Shown here one piece after another: positions 59,254-64,000 of a stretch of DNA of 64,000 nucleotides. The notes under the pieces were generated by a model. That model ran no database searches. It was given only the letters and a program-made list of their open reading frames with translations, and was not told the DNA's origin. Position 1 is the first letter of the stretch. The number at the start of each line of letters is the position of its first letter. This DNA comes from Segatella copri (GTDB taxonomy: Bacteria; Bacteroidota; Bacteroidia; Bacteroidales; Bacteroidaceae), in the NCBI RefSeq assembly GCF_015074785.1, contig NZ_CP042464.1:186001-250000 (forward strand). The letters run 5' to 3'. Position numbers and translations under genes: made by a program.

Positions 59254-61260
59254 TTATTTAGCTACGTATTTCTTGTTGTTGTAGATATAGATACCTTTTT
59301 TGAGACCTTGCAGGTCTTCTGCCTTGGCATTGAGCTTTACCATGCGACCGCTGAGGTCGTAAATGTTGTTATTGTTTACCTTGGCGATGGCAGCAATTGG
59401 CTGAATGCCTGTAGAAGTCTCTGTATAGAGAGTGAACTGCAGGATGCACTGCTTTACCTTTGGAGTGAAAGTAAGCGTGTGCTCTACAGGTGAATCAAAC
59501 TCTACTGTATATTTTTTCAGACTTTTGTCTTTTGGAAAAACATAGGTAGAAGCATCATAGCTTGTGCCGTTTATCTCGCCGAGATAGGCATCTGCATCTG
59601 AGTAATTGTCTTTTCCCTCGATATCCATTTTGACAATCTTTATGCCGTCAGGAATGATGATGGTGTATTGATTTGCGCTATACTTGATATAGTTGGTACC
59701 AGAACCAGTATCGTATGTCTTTCCCTTCTCATTGCTGATAGCGAAGCCGTTGCTGAAAGAACCGGCTGTCTTATCCGTCAAAGTTTTTGAGTTTAATGTG
59801 AAAGGACCCTTAGTATCAGTAACGGTTGAACCTGTAGACGTAGCATCACACTCGTCTGTCCAAGTAGAATCAAACTTCTTGAGCCAGATAGAACCGCTGC
59901 TGACGGTAATCTTAGAGTTGTTCTTGAACACGAGATTATCTACGAAGCGGATATCGATACCCTTTTTTGCAGAAATCTGTACGTTGTCGAGAGTCACGTT
60001 CTTGATGTGGCTCTCAGGGCGGCCAATCAGGAAGATAGCGTTACCTTCGCAGACATCTGTAGTCTTCACGTTCTGAAGCAGAATGCCGTTGTAGGTAGGG
60101 GTAGTGCTATCCAAAGTTCTTGCGTTTGCCTTATCTACGGCAGGATCGCTGTTGTAGTTCTTGTCGTAGTAGCAGTCGATAGAGAATGGGTTCTTAACCT
60201 TGGTCATGGTGAAGTTGGTGAACTTCCAGTCCTCCTCGCCACCGCCACGCAGAGTTACCTTGTTGGTTGTTTTATCTACATCTTGACCTGTCTTCATGCG
60301 GATGCCCGCAGTAGTACCGTTCATGGTGATGTTATCGAACCATACATGCTTGATGTTGTTGGTGAAGCTACCGATAGAAGCACCATGTCCAGTTCCGAAG
60401 TAGCAGTTCCATACATGGATATATTGTGCATCATTGTCGCAAACGATATTGTCATCGCCGTTGCTGATGTTACAGTTGTAGATATTAACGTATGGACCCC
60501 AGATAGAGATTCCATCTGTGTTATGCGATGCCTTTCCCTTGCCAGCTTCAGATGAAGGTTCACTGATGGTTACATCATGGATGGTAGCATGGCTAGCCTT
60601 ACCGCTGTTGCTGATGGTGATGTTTACACCCGGAGTATTCTGAATCTTGAAGTTGCGGAGCAGGAAGCGCTTGCCCTGCTCGAAGCGGATCATTGCACCA
60701 GGATTGAAGGTTTCACCATTCTCTCTTGCGAGCCACCAGCGTGCACCCTGACCGTCGATGACTGAAGTTTCACCTTCACCCTCGATAACAATGTCGGTAA
60801 CGTTCTTGCCCTTGTTCTTTCCGCCGATGAAGACAATCTTATTGTTTGGCGCCTTGCCGTATTCCACGAGCTTCAATGTGGCACCTGCGCTGAGGTGAAG
60901 GATGGTCTTCGACTTGATGCTGAGTACTTCGGTCTTGCTAGTCATCTGATCTGTACTTCCAAACATCCAGATACCGGCAGGAATCACGACCATACCACCG
61001 GTAGAAGGCACAGCATCAAGTGCTTTCTGGATAGCCTTGGTGTTATCTGTAGCAGATGTAGAGGCACCATAATCCTTGATGTTAAACGTGTTTGCTGATG
61101 TGATGGCAGGCAACTGTGGCAGTTCTACGGCAGTCCATCCTTCAGGAGTGTTCTGTGCACTCTGCTCGGCTGTGATACCAGCGAAAGTTTGTGCTTTAGC
61201 GAACATTGGCAGAGCCATGAGCGCAGCCAGCACGACTGTCTTAATGATTGATTTCTTCAT
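59254..61260 (-). CDS. Secreted GH28 polygalacturonase with C-terminal sorting-like tail
   Basis: The protein has 668 residues. Signal peptide IIKTVVLAALMALPMFAKA. The pectate-lyase/GH28 N-terminal pattern FNIKDYGASTSATDNTKAI is followed by the GH28 motifs SHNTDGISIWG, NGDDNIVCD, GTGHGASIGS and AGIRMKTG, all complete. After a beta-rich linker the C terminus reads NNIYDLSGRMVKL and GIYIYNNKKYVAK, the same type of tail as the GLUG protein. It cuts homogalacturonan at or outside the cell surface. Its -7 box is at 61312-61319 (TAACTTTG, minus strand). Confidence 0.92.
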   Translation of the reverse strand: MKKSIIKTVVLAALMALPMFAKAQTFAGITAEQSAQNTPEGWTAVELPQLPAITSANTFNIKDYGASTSATDNTKAIQKALDAVPSTGGMVVIPAGIWMFGSTDQMTSKTEVLSIKSKTILHLSAGATLKLVEYGKAPNNKIVFIGGKNKGKNVTDIVIEGEGETSVIDGQGARWWLARENGETFNPGAMIRFEQGKRFLLRNFKIQNTPGVNITISNSGKASHATIHDVTISEPSSEAGKGKASHNTDGISIWGPYVNIYNCNISNGDDNIVCDNDAQYIHVWNCYFGTGHGASIGSFTNNIKHVWFDNITMNGTTAGIRMKTGQDVDKTTNKVTLRGGGEEDWKFTNFTMTKVKNPFSIDCYYDKNYNSDPAVDKANARTLDSTTPTYNGILLQNVKTTDVCEGNAIFLIGRPESHIKNVTLDNVQISAKKGIDIRFVDNLVFKNNSKITVSSGSIWLKKFDSTWTDECDATSTGSTVTDTKGPFTLNSKTLTDKTAGSFSNGFAISNEKGKTYDTGSGTNYIKYSANQYTIIIPDGIKIVKMDIEGKDNYSDADAYLGEINGTSYDASTYVFPKDKSLKKYTVEFDSPVEHTLTFTPKVKQCILQFTLYTETSTGIQPIAAIAKVNNNNIYDLSGRMVKLNAKAEDLQGLKKGIYIYNNKKYVAK

Positions 61261-61403
61261 TTCTTCTTAGGTTTATTTATTTTATTATTTTCTTTTCTAT
61301 AAGATTTTCTGCAAAGTTACGACATTTTTGCTTATCACATGCAGATTGTGAATGAAAAACTACGAAAACGATTACGTATACCTTGCCGATAGAATAAAAA
61401 AGA

Positions 61404-61447
61404 AAGACCGCATCCGCCGGGTATTATCTCCCTTGGGATACGGTCTT
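61404..61447 (-). terminator. Terminator of the SusC/SusD transcript
   Basis: On the minus strand AAGACCGTATCC pairs with GGATGCGGTCTT (one mismatch) across a 20-base loop and is followed by TTCTTTTTT. The GH28 gene downstream has its own -7 box, so it may be transcribed partly separately. Confidence 0.75.
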
Positions 61448-61504
61448 AAACCTAATGATTAACGTATGTCCTGATAGGTTTTCTTATCAACATAATGACT
61501 TTGA

Positions 61505-63214
61505 TTAGTAACCAGGATTCTGGTCGGCTAATGTCAGTTGGTCATTGGCATCAATTGCAGCCTGTGGGATAGGGCGAAGAAGCTTCTTGCCGATATACTG
61601 GGCAGCCTTGTCTCCCATCTCATGGTTATACTTGGTGCAACGTGTTACCAGGGTCTGGGTTCTGCGAAGATCCATCCAGCGTGCCTCATTACCGAAGTTC
61701 TCGCATGCATTCTCATCAAGGATGTCATCGATAGTGATAGTTCCTGTAAGTGCAGAAAGACCAGCGCGCTGGTGAACCTCATTGAGTCGTGCCAATGCCT
61801 TAGGATTATCACCAGCCTTCAGATAAGCCTCAGCTGCTACGAGATACATCTCTGGCAAAGTGATGATATGGATGTCGCGATAGCAGGTGTTCTTCTCTGT
61901 CTTAGCAGTCTTGCTGTCGTCAAACTTCTTGCATGGACTGGAACCATATACCAGTTGCTGGTTATCGTAATATTCCATATCTCTGCCGTCCATATTCTGT
62001 GCTTCCTTGCTCTGTGAATCCATCGGAATGCGATAGGTGTTTGCTCTGTTTGCAGGATCTATAGCCTTCCATGCTTCAAAGTCGGCATCTGTTTCATACC
62101 ATGCAGAATAGTATCGCGTTACTGGCTTACCTACCAGACTCTCACCATTCTTGTACCAGGTCCAGTAACCGGTACCTGCAGCATTTCCTTTGTTTATATC
62201 TGGCAATTCCTTCATGAAGGTAGCATCGTAACGCTGGTCTCCCTTCTTGAAACAATGCAAGGCATAGAGGGTTGGTACATAGCTGGAGGTTGTAGCCTTG
62301 ATGTTATCCTCGTTTCCACCCAGATAGTTGCAGTAGTAACCGCTCCATTCTGTACCACCTGATGTTGTATTGTTGGCTGTAGCCAAATCATATTCCACAT
62401 CCCAAAGGAACTCTTCGTTGTCATCGCCCGATCCGTCTGCCTTCCAGAGCTTGGCAAATGGGGTAGTCAGTTTTCTGCCTGCAATCACCTCATCGGCAAG
62501 AGCTGCTGCCTTGGAGAAGTAGTCTTGTTTGTTGAGGTCCCATGCTGCAGAAAGGTAGGTTTTGGCTAGGATAGCCTTGGCTGTTTCCTGGCTGATTCTG
62601 CCGCCACCCTTGGTAGCTGTAGAAGCTTGGAGCACATTCTTGCCGATGACATCCTCCAACTCGCTGATGATGTAGGCGTATACGTCAGCAGCAGAAGACT
62701 TAGGATAACCCATATCGGCAGTGGTAATGAAGTCCTTCATGATAGGCACACCACCGAAGTTGTTTACCAGAAGATAGTACTCGTATGCTGCCAGGACACG
62801 TGCCTCGCCAACGAGCTTGTTCTTCGTGGCATCATCTACCTTAGCACTCTGTGCATAGTATGACACAGAGTTGGCAGCACGGATACCTGAATAGAGATAA
62901 GTATAGAGATTCTTGATATCACTATTCTCAGGAGTCAAGGTCTCGTAAGTATTCAAAGCCTCGTTCATCTTGTTGCGGGCATCAGCATACATATCTGTAC
63001 CTGCTGAGAAACAGCTGGTGAACAGAGGCGCCGCATAGACGTCTTGCAGACGCTGGTAGGCATCGTTTACCAAAGTGTTGAAACCATCCTTGGTAGCGAA
63101 GGTTTGCTTGTCGCTCACGTTCGACTTGTTTTCTGCGTCCAGGAAGTCGCTGCAGCTGGTCATGGTGCCCATGACACAGGCTGCGAGAGCTACGCTATAT
63201 AATATCTTTTTCAT
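61505..63214 (-). CDS. SusD/RagB-type nutrient-binding outer-membrane lipoprotein
   Basis: The protein has 569 residues. The lipobox is MGTMTSCSDFLDAENKSN (Cys21). Features of SusD: FNTLVNDAYQRLQDVYAAPL, LVGEARVLAAYEYYLLVNNF (TPR-like), ISQETAKAILAKTYLSAAWD and the C-terminal DENACENFGNEARWMDLRRT with LLRPIPQAAIDAN. It binds glycan at the surface and acts as the lid on the SusC transporter. It starts 51 bases after the SusC stop, on the same strand. Confidence 0.94.
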   Translation of the reverse strand: MKKILYSVALAACVMGTMTSCSDFLDAENKSNVSDKQTFATKDGFNTLVNDAYQRLQDVYAAPLFTSCFSAGTDMYADARNKMNEALNTYETLTPENSDIKNLYTYLYSGIRAANSVSYYAQSAKVDDATKNKLVGEARVLAAYEYYLLVNNFGGVPIMKDFITTADMGYPKSSAADVYAYIISELEDVIGKNVLQASTATKGGGRISQETAKAILAKTYLSAAWDLNKQDYFSKAAALADEVIAGRKLTTPFAKLWKADGSGDDNEEFLWDVEYDLATANNTTSGGTEWSGYYCNYLGGNEDNIKATTSSYVPTLYALHCFKKGDQRYDATFMKELPDINKGNAAGTGYWTWYKNGESLVGKPVTRYYSAWYETDADFEAWKAIDPANRANTYRIPMDSQSKEAQNMDGRDMEYYDNQQLVYGSSPCKKFDDSKTAKTEKNTCYRDIHIITLPEMYLVAAEAYLKAGDNPKALARLNEVHQRAGLSALTGTITIDDILDENACENFGNEARWMDLRRTQTLVTRCTKYNHEMGDKAAQYIGKKLLRPIPQAAIDANDQLTLADQNPGY

Positions 63215-63264
63215 AATTGTTTCCTTTAATTTATATGAAGTTTAGAACTTAATTGGGATGAAGC

Positions 63265-64000
63265 TTAGAACTTCAAGTTGACACCAAACTGGTAGGTTAC
63301 AGATGATGGACCGCCATTCTGCAGATTCTGTGATGCCCACTCTGGGTCGAAGCCCTTGTAGTTGGTGAAGCAGAATGGGTTCAGAACGTTTACATAAACA
63401 CGGAGATTTCTGATACCTGCCTTGTTTACTACGCTCTTAGGCAATGTGTAACCCAGGGTAATATTCTTAACCTTGGTGAAAGAGGTCTTCTGATACTGGA
63501 AACCTTCTCCCTTGGCTGAACCCTTGTCACCGAAGTAACCACCCATCGAAGTATCGCTGTTGTTTGGATAAGGATACTTTCCGTAGTGGGTCTCTGTGGC
63601 GGTTGTAATCTCACCTGTTGCATGATCGATGATTGGTGCTCCCTTTGGTATGTAGTAATCCAGTTGCATGTGAGCATTACCACGGTCGCCATACTTCATA
63701 TACTTCTCATGGAAGTAGCTGCGTGACCAGAATCCGCTCTTTGTATAGAACATGATAGAGAAGTCGAAGCCCTTGAAGTAAACATTGGTAGTGAAACTAC
63801 CGGTCCAGCGTGGATCTGTGCAGCCATAAATCTGCTTATCGTTGTCGTCAATCTTACCGTCATCGTTCCAGTCGTTTACTGCCATCTGACCTTCATACCA
63901 CTTATACTTAGTGCCATACTTCTCGTAGAATTCCTTCAGGGTATAGTGCTTGTCACCATTCATGGTGTGCATGGTTACACCCTTGTCGGTGATGACATCG
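63265..64000 (-). CDS. SusC/RagA TonB-dependent transporter, C-terminal part (runs off right edge)
   Basis: 245 codons are open from the window edge to the stop. The sequence has DRQ- or DKQ-type outer-membrane strands: DDNDKQIYGCTDPRWTGSFT, TNVYFKGFDFSIMFYTKSGF, FTKVKNITLGYTLPKSVVNK and NLRVYVNVLNPFCFTNYKGF, ending VTYQFGVNLKF. This is the end of a SusC beta barrel that imports oligosaccharides with SusD. The N terminus, plug and TonB box are beyond the edge. Confidence 0.93.
   Translation of the reverse strand, partial: DVITDKGVTMHTMNGDKHYTLKEFYEKYGTKYKWYEGQMAVNDWNDDGKIDDNDKQIYGCTDPRWTGSFTTNVYFKGFDFSIMFYTKSGFWSRSYFHEKYMKYGDRGNAHMQLDYYIPKGAPIIDHATGEITTATETHYGKYPYPNNSDTSMGGYFGDKGSAKGEGFQYQKTSFTKVKNITLGYTLPKSVVNKAGIRNLRVYVNVLNPFCFTNYKGFDPEWASQNLQNGGPSSVTYQFGVNLKF

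Overview
The window is a stretch of Bacteroidota chromosome, most likely from a Prevotella/Segatella species. I infer this from TAnnTTTG -7 promoter boxes with TTTG -33 boxes about 19-23 bases upstream, from DUF6048, DUF6452, DUF4199 and DUF4248 proteins, from a smalltalk small protein, from a SusC/SusD pair, and from GLUG-repeat surface proteins with a GIYDLQGRK-type C-terminal tail. The species is an inference from gene content, not a measured match. Most of the window is core housekeeping sequence. The accessory parts are at the left end (1-9050), at about 37.3-37.65 kb, and at the right end (57.4-64 kb).

Left end. A tyrosine recombinase runs off the left edge. It is followed by a small membrane protein, a very large secreted GLUG-repeat protein with an internal duplication, and a translationally coupled 49-residue peptide. 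Next, on the minus strand, is an HU-like/smalltalk/amidase operon. Facing away from it is a plasmid-type Rep_3-like initiator gene followed by a DUF4248 gene. Between them lie 22-bp phased iteron-like repeats, a second short repeat family, a consensus promoter and a leader of about 350 bases. That leader carries inverted copies of the iteron core. This Rep/iteron module is the most unusual thing in the window.

Middle (9-37 kb). Riboflavin synthesis (ribH), recF plus a DciA-like gene, the block 5-FTHF cyclo-ligase/CtpA/dCMP deaminase/M3 peptidase, a Crp-type regulator, ApbE, a GT2, the tRNA-Thr and SRP RNA genes, mutS2, thiamine genes (thiE, thiD, thiL), a radical SAM/SPASM protein, tRNA-Ser, thyX, trmO, a GH28 enzyme, tRNA-Phe, a purine nucleoside phosphorylase overlapping lpxK, sppA and a secreted esterase.

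Right half. At 37.3-37.65 kb a gene-free interval carries two families of 22-bp-spaced repeats inside a pair of inverted repeats. Then come an exopolysaccharide priming transferase and manC, groES-groEL, a candidate small RNA with its own promoter and terminator, an AmgK-like kinase fused to a RapZ C-terminal domain followed by a MurU-like nucleotidyltransferase (cell-wall sugar recycling), guaA, mscL, gapA, miaA and a lipid kinase. A Crp-type regulator stands divergent to a three-gene glycogen operon (debranching enzyme, glycosyltransferase, GH57). The right edge is a polysaccharide utilisation locus on the minus strand: SusC (partial), SusD, GH28 and GH43, suggesting pectin or arabinan side-chain use.

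Regulatory calls rest on visual matching to the Bacteroidota consensus. Protein calls rest on motif recognition, without any database search.
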